Positions 1 through 8,068 of a DNA stretch of 64,000 nucleotides are shown in pieces. Below the pieces are notes generated by a model. It did no database searches. It saw only the letters and a list, made by a program, of their open reading frames with translations, and was not told where the DNA came from. How positions within the stretch are numbered: the stretch's first letter is position 1; every line of letters starts with the position of its first letter. The position numbers and the translations under genes are program-made. The stretch comes from Nemophila menziesii (Eukaryota; Streptophyta; Magnoliopsida; Boraginales; Hydrophyllaceae), in NCBI GenBank assembly GCA_029959085.1, contig JARWIR010000091.1, positions 1 to 64,000 on the forward strand, in the 5' to 3' direction.

Positions 1-476
1 AATAGTAAATGAAAAAAGCTGAAAAGCATGAAAAGAAAAGAATATATGAGAAAAAAATAGTGTGATATCTCAACATAAAAAAGAGAGTCATAGTTTTACA
101 AAAGAAAAAAGAGATATATGAAAAGTTTGAAAAGTATTTGGATTGGCAAATACTTTAGGTGTATTTAATAATTTAATTATCGTCCTATATTTATATTTTC
201 CTATTTCTTGTCTTGATTTGTTGATTTATTATTTTAAGAGTATATTAGGTTTAATTGTTTGTTAATTGTGAAGCTTTAAAGATATATGATAATTAATTAT
301 ATGCCAAATTAATTCGAAGAGATAAGGGAAAGAAGATAATGATGAAAATTGTATATAAAGGAAGGAAATATAAAAAAGGAAAAGATAAAAATGCCATTAA
401 AAAACATAACATTTAACTAGGCCTTTAAAAAATTTATTTCAAACTTTGAGGCCTAAAAACGTATTTTCCTCAAAAT
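1..476. other. AT-rich tail, purine-rich start, no gene
   Basis: No gene is seen. The first ~120 bases are purine-rich on the plus strand (runs of aaaag and gaaaa), followed by T-rich sequence. It continues without a break from the last ~770 bp of the preceding unit, so the two together (8510-9278 plus the next 1-476) form one ~1.2-kb stretch. From general memory this style resembles the 3' non-coding part of Athila-type gypsy elements, but I cannot point to a diagnostic motif. Equivalent stretches follow the start of every unit. Confidence 0.5.
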
Positions 477-985
477 TCAATTCTTCTCTGAGCAATCTAT
501 TACAGAGTGGCCTGGCTTGCCACAATGAAAACACTTGTTTCCGCTAGCAAATCAGGTAAAGCGGCCGACTCCACCACCACCACCGTCTCTACCACCACCA
601 CCACCATTATTACCACCATGTGGGCAATCTTGGGCCATATGCCCTGGCTTTCCACAGATGTTTCAAACTCCAGTTCGCTCACTTGGACACTCTCGAGATA
701 TGTTCCCGTACCCACCACAGTTGTAGCACCCAGCGCCGCCACCAACACCACAACGCCCACCACCACAAACAAGGGCAACAACCACACCTTCACCCTGGCG
801 ACATTCCTTAGAAAAATGCCCAGTTCTTCCGCACTTGTAACACTCCCTACCGCCGCTGGCAGAACCACCACCGATACCAACATCACAGTCTCGAGCTACG
901 TGGCCGATCCTCCCACACATGTAACACTCACCACCACCATCACTTTCGTTGCGATCCCCATTACCGTTCCTTCTGTTGTACCCAT
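477..985 (-). pseudogene. CCHC zinc-knuckle / glycine-rich protein gene fragment (CSDP-like), unit 1
   Basis: Read on the minus strand from 985 to the stop at 477-479, this is the C-terminal part of a plant glycine-rich zinc-knuckle protein, most like the cold-shock-domain proteins (nucleic-acid/RNA chaperones). Five CX2CX4HX4C knuckles occur in order: CYMCGRIGHVARDC, CYKCGRTGHFSKEC, CYNCGGYGNISREC, a fourth whose first Cys codon is TGA (663-665) followed by NICGKPGHMAQDC, then a Gly-rich linker, another TGA (552-554), and CFHCGKPGHSVIDC before the end. Unit 1 alone has also lost the His of knuckle 3 (Asn). The N-terminal cold-shock domain is absent: where it should lie, the sequence folds back on itself (inverted repeat at 767-1211). 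There are no introns. It is broken by two nonsense codons and lacks a start. The Thr-rich frames on the opposite strand are shadows of its Gly codons. Confidence 0.85.
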
Positions 986-1211
986 GATGGGTATGGGTAC
1001 AACAGAAGGAACGGTAATGGGGATCGCAATGAAAGTGATGGTGGTGGTGAGTGTTACACATGTGGGAGGATCGGCCACGTAGCTCGAGACTGTGATGTTG
1101 GTATCGGTGGTGGTTGTGCCAGCGGCGGTAGGGAGTGTCACAAGTGCGGAAGAACTGGGCATTTTTCTAAGGAATGTCGCCAGGGTGAAGGTGTGGTTGT
1201 TGCCCTTGTTT
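767..1211. repeat. Long perfect-register hairpin, 219-bp arms, 7-nt loop (unit 1)
   Basis: Left arm 767-985 and right arm 993-1211 are reverse complements with no indel; the loop is 986-992 (gatgggt). I count 5 mismatches in 219 positions. Both arms come from the zinc-knuckle gene: the left arm is part of the minus-strand fragment, while the right arm reads on the plus strand as two knuckles (CYTCGRIGHVARDC and CHKCGRTGHFSKEC). The arms end abruptly at the same base of the gene. A transcript in either direction would fold into a 219-bp stem. Confidence 0.97.
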
Positions 1212-2118
1212 ATATATTATATGTATGTTATGTATATTGTAATTTAAGCTGATTAAATAGAAAGGTATATATAGAGTACAGGTTGTACGTGGGTTGGCAC
1301 ATGGATATCCTTATCCTATAATTATATGGATTTATAAATTATAATGAATGATTTTAAAGATTTAGAATAAAATTAATTTTTATGCCATGTTTAGATTAAT
1401 TATTAAAGGAAAAAAATAATAGAAATAACAAATAATAAAAGAATGAAAGGAAAAAAATAATTTTATTTGGAATATAAAAAATAAAAAAGGAAATAAGTAA
1501 TGTATTATTTGGATTTAAATTGTAAAAAGATAGGTGATTAGTCCTAAAGTTAATGATTCACTAATTTTGGCAAAGTCTAACCTAAACAAATATTCAAAAT
1601 ACATTTTTAAATAAATCATTCTATAACAAAAAATTATTTTCCATATAAAAAACTACATAATTAAAACATTTCCGTATTACAAAACTTTAAAACCGAAACA
1701 ATTTTATAATTACAATAATTTCTATTCTAAAACCAAACAATTCCATAATTTTTCCTATTTTATAATATAGAATTAAATCACTTTCTTAAATCATCAAACC
1801 TGGATGTGCATAAAAACAAAAAGAATCAATTACAAATCGGGCATTAAAAACATGAATAAAACGTAGTGGGTTGACTGTACAAAAATAGTCGTGCGACACT
1901 AGATTTTAAAATATTTTATCTTTTAAATAGCTTCAATATGAGAGGATTTTAAAACGAGTCATTCTAAAAGACATCAAAGAATTGTTGTATATATTGTATT
2001 TTCTTAAACAATAAAATTATAAATCCAATCTAAACAAAAGAAAATTAATAAGGAAATAATTAAACGTATTAGCCTTCACGTATTAGAAGATAAAGACATA
2101 ATTATCTGGCTGCATGAT
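1212..2118. other. AT-rich gene-free stretch (hairpin to LTR A)
   Basis: About 900 bp, very AT-rich, with no ORF or motif I recognise. It includes a TATA-like run (gtatatatagag near 1265) and a distinctive piece around 1865-1910 (tgggttgactgtac, gtcgtgcgacac) that may be old retroelement sequence. The same stretch occurs in each unit. In unit 3 it carries a small private insertion (20139-20154). It separates the minus-strand LTR A from the hairpin, so minus-strand read-through from LTR A would cross it. Confidence 0.6.
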
Positions 2119-3644
2119 TGGTGGGGGCAAAGGTGTGATAAAATAATAGATAAATAATAATAATAATAAAGAGCACACACCCTTGGGAACCACGAAACTC
2201 ACTGCAAGTATCACAGATCGTTTGCAAGTTTTAATGATAAGTCAAGTTCGTTCGCAGGGACTTACTCGGTTAGATATACTTATGTTTAACAAGCGTAGAT
2301 GAATTTAAATAATTTAGAATAAAATATAAAAATATAAAATAATATGAATAACTATCTGATGTGAAATAATAAATAAGAATGCAGATAAATAAATATGGAT
2401 GTAACTCTAATAGATTAGGGTCACTAATATGTGTCTATTTTACTAAGTTGTTATTCTAACCTGTCATAGATTAAGCATTATATATTAACCATGATTCTAA
2501 ATTCTACCTAGCCTCTATTAGGCTTAGGAGCAACCTCTCCACTACCAAGGATTCCTGAGTAATGATTGGTGATTAAATCAAACCTTTATGGCTATCTAGT
2601 TAGGCGAATGATCAAAACTAGACGATTATGTGGTGTTGTCAATAACTAAGAATAATCCTAAGATTTGCCAAATCTAGGGTTGTAACAATAAGTCAAAACA
2701 CATAATAACAATATACGCCAAGCTCAAATCAATTAAAATAACAAATAGTATTTATGAAATTTAAGACAAAATTATAACCCAACAATTAAAAGTAAACTTA
2801 CAGAATAAAAGCTTAGAAATATGGTTGAGCATAAATCTATAGCTAATTACCCTAAATATAGAGAAGGTGAGATGTAGAAGAGGAGTTTGTCACTCTCCAA
2901 TTTCTTGCTTCTTGTCTTCCTCTATAGGTCAGCTTGCTTCTTGGATGAATAGCTTGATTCTAAGGATGAATATTAATTAGGGACTAAGCTATTATTTAAA
3001 ACTGAGAAAATACAAGAAAGGACTAAGCCTAAACTTGAAACTGAGCAAGGACATGTTTACAATGGTATAAGGGTGTATTTATAGGTGTTTAGGAAGACCT
3101 AATTCGTTTTTTTGAAGGAGAAGGAAATTAATGGACTCCTATAGTCCAACTCAAATTCGTAGTTAGATAAGGATAATTACTGCTAACTTGTTTTTACCAT
3201 ATCTTCTTTGTTACTGGACCGTTTTTTACCCATAAGATATCAAAAGAATCCTCACGGAATTATCTATCTCCCTATGAAAGGGATCTTCCAGAATCGGCTC
3301 GGTTTTGAAGTTATAATCACTTCTTTAGGCGTAGCTGTAGAAATTCAGATTTATTTGACAGTTTTTCCTTTTCCTAATTGAACTCTGTTTCCTTCTATCT
3401 CCAGATTTCTTCAAGATCTTCTTTCCTTATCTTTAGACTTGACTTGGAATTTGCATATTATCTTTAAATCTTCACACTAAATAAATAATTAAACCCAATA
3501 TGCGCTAGAAATAATAATTTACTAAATCAAGACTAGAAATAGGAAAGTGCAATATTTAATGGGAAAATAAACTAAAAGACTTCCTAAAACACAAAAAATG
3601 ACGTCTCCAACTAATATTAAATCATCACAATTGGAGAGACATCA
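2119..3644 (-). mobile_element. LTR A (3'-type), Ty3/gypsy-like, unit 1
   Basis: Read on the minus strand it begins TGATGTCTC at 3644 and ends ..CACCA at 2119 (TG...CA ends), ~1526 bp. An inverted copy of the first ~10 bases (tgacgtctcc, 3599-3608) forms a terminal hairpin. A minus-strand TATA box (TATAAATA at 3083-3076) lies ~560 nt in. Its 3' part shares the phrase gttcg-ttcgcagggact (2249-2265) with LTR B (attcgttctcagggacg). A G-rich PPT-like tract adjoins its 5' end. No matching 5-bp target duplication flanks it (atgat left; agacc right), and no primer site follows its 3' end. The 3' boundary was set by alignment to LTR B by eye and could be off by several bases. Confidence 0.65.
3076..3083 (-). 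promoter_or_regulatory. TATA box of LTR A
   Basis: Reads TATAAATA on the minus strand inside LTR A. Transcription from it would run toward lower coordinates, across the rest of the LTR, the AT-rich stretch and the zinc-knuckle hairpin. It is present in all seven copies. Whether it is active is unknown. Confidence 0.45.
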
Positions 3645-3656
3645 AGACCCCCAACT
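3645..3656 (-). other. Polypurine-tract-like sequence next to LTR A
   Basis: Minus-strand AGTTGGGGGTCT lies directly against the TGATG start of LTR A, the place and style of the plus-strand primer (PPT) before a 3' LTR in plant gypsy elements. It suggests LTR A is a 3' LTR. Equivalents start at 12928, 22306, 31652, 41001, 50342 and 59716. Confidence 0.5.
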
Positions 3657-4458
3657 CAAAGTTGTATCGTCCCGATACAATAAAGATAAAAACAAAGGGA
3701 AGTCTCTAAATACACATCTAGGTCAATTAAGCACAGAGGAAAGAAGATATCAGAATATGGAGAATAGACTCAAAGCAACTACTCAGAAAATTTCATGTAA
3801 TAATATTTACAAACTACATACCTGCACACTTCTCATATCCACAGTCAACACGGTTTGAATTCAAGATTAGATTAGCTTCGCAATGTAAGAAGGAGAGGAA
3901 CTTTACTTAGTTCACCAAGGAAGCTATAGATTGTTCATCAAACCTTACTTGTATCCAAAGATCCACTTAACTACTCTCTATTGACTTAATCACTTCTCGA
4001 TTACATAGCAAAGAATCAAAATGTCTTTAAGGTTGTAATGTAGGCTTAGGGACGGTATGATAAGTATATTTGGATAATTTAGAGTGAGCTTTTGGCTCTC
4101 TCCTCACTAGCCATCAACGAATCGCCCTAGAGCTTGAGTTACTCTCATAAAACGTTTCTCACTCAACCCAATAATTTCTCTGATGCACAAAGTAGCATCC
4201 CCAATAACCCAATTAAAGCATAAGATGTTCACATAAAAATTCCTCTTTGCCGGTCCAAATATATATTCTTTTCAAATCAATTTTCTTCTTTTGTATAGCT
4301 ATGACTCTTGATGTTCGAGATATCACGCTATTTTTTCATATATTTTTTTTCTTTTCAATTCTAGCTCGTATCTTCTTTTTCATTCACTATTACTCCGGCA
4401 AAGGGTTACAATATACACCTGTGAATCATCACCAATATATAGAACGAGCGCAATTAAT
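3657..4458. other. Unrecognised internal stretch with a short ORF
   Basis: A reading frame runs on the plus strand to a stop at 3856-3858 (coiled-coil-like stretch STEERRYQNMENRLKATTQK), but its ATG lies inside LTR A and I recognise no domain, so I do not call it a gene. The rest has no recognisable coding sequence. A 9-bp inverted pair CTTTGCCGG (4245-4253) / CCGGCAAAG (4395-4403) encloses a T-rich 159-bp piece, possibly a tiny insertion. Equivalent stretches occur in every unit. Confidence 0.5.
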
Positions 4459-4812
4459 AAGCTTGATGAATTTCGATTACATGCTTATGAAAATGCTAAA
4501 CTTTACAAAGAAAATACCAAGAGATGGCATGATAATCGGATTCGAGAGAAGAACTTTGTAGTGGGACAAAGAGTGTTGAAATATAATTCAAAGTTCAGTA
4601 ATTATCTGGGGAAATTAAGATCGAAGTGGTCAGGACCTTACATCGTGACCAAAGTTACACCTCATGGAGCTATAGAGATAGAACACCCACTTGAAAACCG
4701 TACATTCATGGTGAACGGTCATCGTTTAAAGATATATCATGGAGGTGAAGATACCGATCGTGCAAAAGACCCACATCCCGGAGAGGTCATGTACCTCCTA
4801 GAAGCTCCTTAA
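4459..4812 (+). pseudogene. Ty3/gypsy integrase C-terminal remnant, unit 1
   Basis: A 117-codon open stretch ending in TAA. The frame reads KLDEFRLHAYENAKLYKENT, then KRWHDNRI, a basic helix, then GQRVLKYNSKF, KLRSKWSGPYIV and FMVNGHRLKIYHGG. This order (LxELRxxAYENA, KRWHD, KLxSxWxGPfxV, VNGxRLKxY) is that of the C-terminal end of plant gypsy integrases. The catalytic core, reverse transcriptase and protease are missing. Just upstream the homology shifts frame (an E-R-A-Q-L piece lies in another frame near 4441), so it is a decayed fragment. An ORF finder that permits GTG would start it at 4561; there is no ATG. It is followed by the post-integrase motif at 4820-4857. Confidence 0.85.
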
Positions 4813-5049
4813 AAGCACGAGGTAACCCGTCGAGCTTAACGACGTTAAACAAAAGCCAATTTCGTGTATATTAGTTTAAGTTTTTCAATTTTCGTAGTGT
4901 AAATTAGTTTAATTTTCGTTGAATTTAGTGTTTATTATTAAGAAATGAGGAAAGGTGTTTGTTTTTTATGATTTCAGGGGTATAATGGTCATGAGTTTGG
5001 GGTCAAAACGATGAGAAAATAGAAAAATTTGAAGTCCAAAGCAGGTTTG
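4813..5049 (+). other. Gypsy post-integrase non-coding region (copy 1)
   Basis: Begins with a 38-bp block (4820-4857) containing gacgttaaacaaaag that recurs at 7242-7279 with a few differences. From memory, gacgttaaacaaa-gcgct is a familiar phrase just after integrase in plant Athila/Tat-type elements. Then T-rich sequence and a ggtcaaaacgatgagaaaa stretch (5001-5019), which parallels ggtcaaatagatgaaaaaa at 7403. No gene. Confidence 0.55.
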
Positions 5050-5200
5050 ACCGGCTAGCCGGCGAGCTGGCCGGCATACCGGCCAAAAGAGCTGAAGGAC
5101 CCCAACTCTCTGACCACTGCGTCAGCAATGACGCAGCATTGCTGCGTCACGATTTGCGCCAGCAAGATTCCGCCGTCACGACGCAAGGTCGCTGCGTCTC
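5050..5200. repeat. GC-rich palindrome cluster, deleted form (unit 1)
   Basis: Short palindromes built on ccggc (accggctagccggc, gagctggccggcataccggcc) and on gcgtca (gcgtcagcaatgacgc, gcagcattgctgcg). The full cluster in other units is two successive blocks of both palindrome types, ~214 bp. Unit 1 has lost 63 bp, joining ttccgccg to tcacgacgc near 5178. Far more GC-rich than its surroundings; would form hairpins. Confidence 0.85.
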
Positions 5201-5399
5201 GAAACACGCCATCGACCTGAAAGTCTGACTAATGATTCAGGATTATCAAGGATCGGAGGTAATGTCTCAAGATCCTTAAAGAGTCTCCTTCGCATACACC
5301 AAACCTAAAAACCTGAAAAAGATGAACAAACAAAGCGTAAAACTGAAAAATAAAAATACAACTAACACTAAAGGATAAACACCAAGTCACACGCTACCG
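5201..5399 (-). other. Possible minus-strand retroelement leader / gag start
   Basis: Downstream of the primer site on the minus strand there is an AT-rich leader, then an ATG at 5295-5293 opening a short frame (MRRRLFKDLETLPPILDN...) that runs into the GC-rich cluster. In the intact cluster (units 2-7) the frame ends after ~56 codons. Its position fits the start of a gag gene of the element that owns LTR B, but I recognise no gag domain. Low certainty. Confidence 0.3.
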
Positions 5400-5417
5400 T
5401 CCCCGGCAGCGGCGCCA
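5400..5417 (-). other. Primer-binding site, tRNA-Asp type (unit 1)
   Basis: On the minus strand: TGGCGCCGCTGCCGGGGA. It is complementary to the 3' end of plant tRNA-Asp (TCCCCGGCAACGGCGCCA) except one position. It lies 9 nt after the CA end of LTR B, as expected for reverse-transcription priming of a gypsy element transcribed toward lower coordinates. Equivalents: 14746-14763 (one further change, gccag for ggcag), 24123-24140, 33476-33493, 42819-42836, 52162-52179, 61535-61552. Confidence 0.8.
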
Positions 5418-5426
5418 AAAACTTAA

Positions 5427-6916
5427 TGGTCCTTTGTGTGTTCTAAAATAAATGCAATAAGAAAAGAGAACCACAACCGCAAGTGTACGGTTGTCCCAAG
5501 TAATAATAGTGATAAAACAGATTCGTTCTCAGGGACGGATTGGTTGACTCTAATGCTTAGCAGATAGTGATTAATTGCACGTAAAACAAGTTAATGATTT
5601 TAAGATTGGTTGTTTGTTTTTCTAATATCTAAGAAAAATAATGAAAAGACTAAATTAATGCAAATATAATGCTGGACGCAGCTAAAAATAACTGGACGCG
5701 AGATATGAGAGGTAATACTCGAGCAACGCTAGGGTTTCACCTAAATCTAATCATTCCATGTATTGTTTAAGGGACGAATTTGGTAATTAATATTGATCGG
5801 GATTCAATTATCTTCTTACCCCCGTCAGGGTGGACTAAGGAGCTCTTCTCAGGTGCTACAAACCCCGTCAGGGTGAATACAGTCCACCTTCGAATGATTA
5901 AAGCCTAACTACCCAATTGGCCGTAGGATTAATTAAGCCTGTCAAGGTCAAATAATTTCTATCCTCCTTTCGTTAAATAGTTCTGTACCTAGACCCTATC
6001 AAGGTGATCCAATTGCCACTAATTGGAATAGCCTAAGTACTAGGTCCTAATATTGATTAGCTATTTCAATAAAAGTCAATACGTGTAAATTAAAGAAAAA
6101 TATTAAATACTCAATTCGATTTCAATTGAAATAATCCCAAATTCAAAGACATAGAATGGAAAAGATTGGGGTTCAACCCATTACTCGTTCTCAAGTACCA
6201 AATGAAATTAGTTCATAATCGTAAGAACTAAGAAAATAAATTGAAAGGAATTGATGATTGTTTTACAGAAATAGAAATAAGAAACCTAATTAGGAAGTTG
6301 ATTCGGCTGCAAAGTGGAGATATAGACAGTCTCCAGCTCTTGGCTTCTTCTTTTCCTTGCTTCTGCTTCTTCTCTTTTTGTCTGACTTTGTGAATAATGA
6401 ATTGTGTGTAAAATAGAAGTAAAAAAGCCTTATTTATACTCTAAAATTCGGACTTGGACCTTAGGCTAAGGTTTAAAAGAAATAATAAAGGCCCAAGTCC
6501 ATTATCTTAGCCCAAAATCCCGTAACTGCTGCACCACCTCCACTAAATCAGCACTAGCCGGTTCGTTTCAACTCGGATTGACCTCATTCTAGTTGCTAAA
6601 GTTCCGTAACTCAATGGGGCACAATTTCTCTTCAAAGGTCAGCGGCTGAATATACTCTTAGGTGGCTTGAAATCAACAATCTTTATCAGTGTCCAGATTT
6701 GCAACTTCCTCTCCTAGCTAGTATTCAAAACCTACAAACTTTTCACAAAAATACAAAATATTACGCGTAAAAGTTTAATAAATTAAAATTACTAGAAATT
6801 AAAGAGGAAAATCGGATTATTGCATATTTAGTCCAAAATTCTATCAAAATAGTCAGATAATCACCTAATTTGATGTCTCCTAAGCATATAAATATAGAAC
6901 AACAGGGGAGACATCA
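5427..6916 (-). mobile_element. LTR B (5'-type), Ty3/gypsy-like, unit 1
   Basis: Minus-strand TGATGTCTCCCC at 6916 to ..GGACCA at 5427, ~1490 bp, directly followed by the tRNA-Asp primer site. A second inverted GGAGACATCA about 40 nt inside gives a terminal hairpin like that of LTR A. TATA box TATAAATA on the minus strand at 6438-6431. Contains a pyrimidine-rich tract (cttcttcttttcc...) around 6340-6380, comparable to a similar one in LTR A near 2905-2945. LTR A and LTR B are alike in plan but clearly diverged by eye, so they are not a recently inserted pair. The flank after 6916 is gcaag; no matching duplication was found beside LTR A. Confidence 0.7.
6431..6438 (-). promoter_or_regulatory. 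TATA box of LTR B
   Basis: TATAAATA on the minus strand, ~480 nt inside LTR B. Transcription would run through the primer site toward LTR A. Present in all units; activity unknown. Confidence 0.45.
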
Positions 6917-6918
6917 GC

Positions 6919-7215
6919 AAGTTAGTTATTAACATACCGTTTGTAGAAGCTCTCAAGAGAATACCAAAATATCTTAAATTCATGAAGGACATTCTCTCTA
7001 ACAAACGAAGCTTAGAAACTGAGGAGATGAATGGATTGTCAAAGGAGTGTAATACTACATATCAAATTAAATTACCACTAGACGCACGTAAACCCAATAA
7101 CTCTTGGATGGGACCATACATGGCTACAAAGAATAGATCCGAGAAGTTCGTGGGAGTAAAAGGCAAGGGATTCAAATTTAGCCTGGCAGATATTAATAAA
7201 TTTACTCATTGCTAG
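6919..7215 (+). pseudogene. Gypsy gag/pol remnant fused to an integrase-like tail, unit 1
   Basis: Open frame of 98 codons beginning right at the outer edge of LTR B. First ~45 residues (INIPFVEALKRIPKYLKF, MKDILSNKRSLE, LSKECN, KLPL) match the conserved stretch found near the gag/protease boundary of plant Athila-type gypsy elements (IPF-EAL--MP-Y-KF-K-IL--K). The frame then passes abruptly to SWMGPYMATK...VGVKGKGFKFS, which resembles the end of integrase (WxGPf-V ... F-VNG-RLK). So most of pol is deleted and the two ends are fused. An in-frame ATG lies at 6982. Stop at 7213-7215, followed by the post-integrase block. Unit 1 reads SLADINKF where other units have SLPDINKF. Not a working protein. 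Confidence 0.7.
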
Positions 7216-8068
7216 GGAGGTGATGTTCACACATAATCACAGAGGTAACACGTCGAACTAAACGACGTTAAACAAAAGTGCTCTTGGGAGACACCCCTTG
7301 TTTTAATTGCTTTCTAGTTAATTCTAAGTTAGTGTATATTATTAATGTGTTCACAAGCTAATAGGAGAGAAAGGTAGTGTGTTATATGTGCAGGAATTGA
7401 CTTTTGGGGTCAAATAGATGAAAAAATCAGGAAACAAGAACTTTCTTCCGGTGTACCGCAGGTCCAAAACCGTGGCGATGGTTTTCCACCACGGTTCATT
7501 GTCGAGAGTAGGGAGAGAAAACCATATCGGGAAATCGCAAGATAAGGTTTTTTCCAAAACGGGTTCGGTACACCGCACGATTCTTCCGGTGTACCGCAGG
7601 CGGAAAAAAATTTCTACAGCAACAGAAAAAAAAGAAAAAAAAATTTCGTCGGGACAGTTTTTCACTACGGGTCACAGCCGAGACACATTAGCAAAATCGT
7701 AGCGAAAAATAGCGCATACTGTTTAATTTTTATTTTATTTTAGCTAAAACTTCAAAAGGCCATAACTTTGTGCTCGGAAGTCGGAATTCACTTTTTTAAG
7801 AGCCTAGATCGCATATTTTTTCGAGATCTATCTAATAGAGTTGAGAAAACCTGATTTTGAGGTAAAATAAAAACGCTTTTTAGACCCAACCCCTAAAATA
7901 CACCTTGAAGCTTAATTAACCATCATAAAACATCATCAAATCGTCAAGCGTTCAAGAGTTCTTCAACAACAATCAAGAGTACCTCCTTCTACCATTGATA
8001 ATCATTCATCCAAGCAACAAACTCAAGCCACAACAGAAAAGATGACTTGAGTTGTGGTTTATTCAAAG
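7216..8068 (+). other. Gypsy post-integrase non-coding region (copy 2)
   Basis: Begins with the duplicated block (7242-7279, gacgttaaacaaaag), then gtgctcttgggagacaccc. Between 7440 and 7605 lies a hairpin-rich stretch: a direct repeat tcttccggtgtaccgcagg (7444-7462 and 7582-7600), an inverted cggtacaccgca (7566-7577), and the palindrome ccgtggcgatggttttccaccacgg. From ~7900 the sequence is CAA-rich and looks like a 5' leader for the ORF at 8069. The overlapping ~94- and ~104-codon frames here are built from the repeats and are not credible genes. Confidence 0.55.

Noticed and set aside
500..886. Val-rich minus-strand ORF, 128 codons
   Set aside because: Another frame of the same GGT repeats; hydrophobic only because ggtggt read out of frame gives Val.
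507..1082. Long Thr-rich plus-strand ORF (and copies in other units)
   Set aside because: It is the antisense shadow of the Gly-rich zinc-knuckle fragment; ccaccaccacc runs give Thr in one frame and Gly on the other strand. It also runs through the hairpin into the opposite arm.
3598..3858. 86-codon ORF crossing the outer edge of LTR A
   Set aside because: The ATG is inside the LTR, no domain is recognised, and there is no sign of a promoter on that strand. Kept only as an unassigned stretch.
4247..4561. 104-codon frame upstream of and overlapping the integrase remnant
   Set aside because: Starts at TTG, is low-complexity Phe/Ile from T-runs, and its last part is the integrase sequence read in the wrong frame.
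4561..4812. 83-codon ORF starting at GTG taken as a complete gene
   Set aside because: GTG starts do not apply to a plant nuclear gene; homology continues upstream to 4459, so it is an internal part of an integrase fragment.
5400..5417. A tRNA-Asp gene
   Set aside because: Only the 18 nt complementary to the tRNA 3' end are present; no tRNA body surrounds it. It is a primer-binding site.
2119..6916. A single recently inserted LTR retrotransposon
   Set aside because: LTR A and LTR B are visibly diverged and the 5-bp flanks (atgat and gcaag) do not match.
7351..7702. Overlapping ~94-codon (+) and ~104-codon (-) ORFs
   Set aside because: Built from the repeated tcttccggtgtaccgcagg motif in a non-coding retroelement region; the VYRR repeats reflect the DNA repeat, and the frame is lost in unit 7 by a small deletion.
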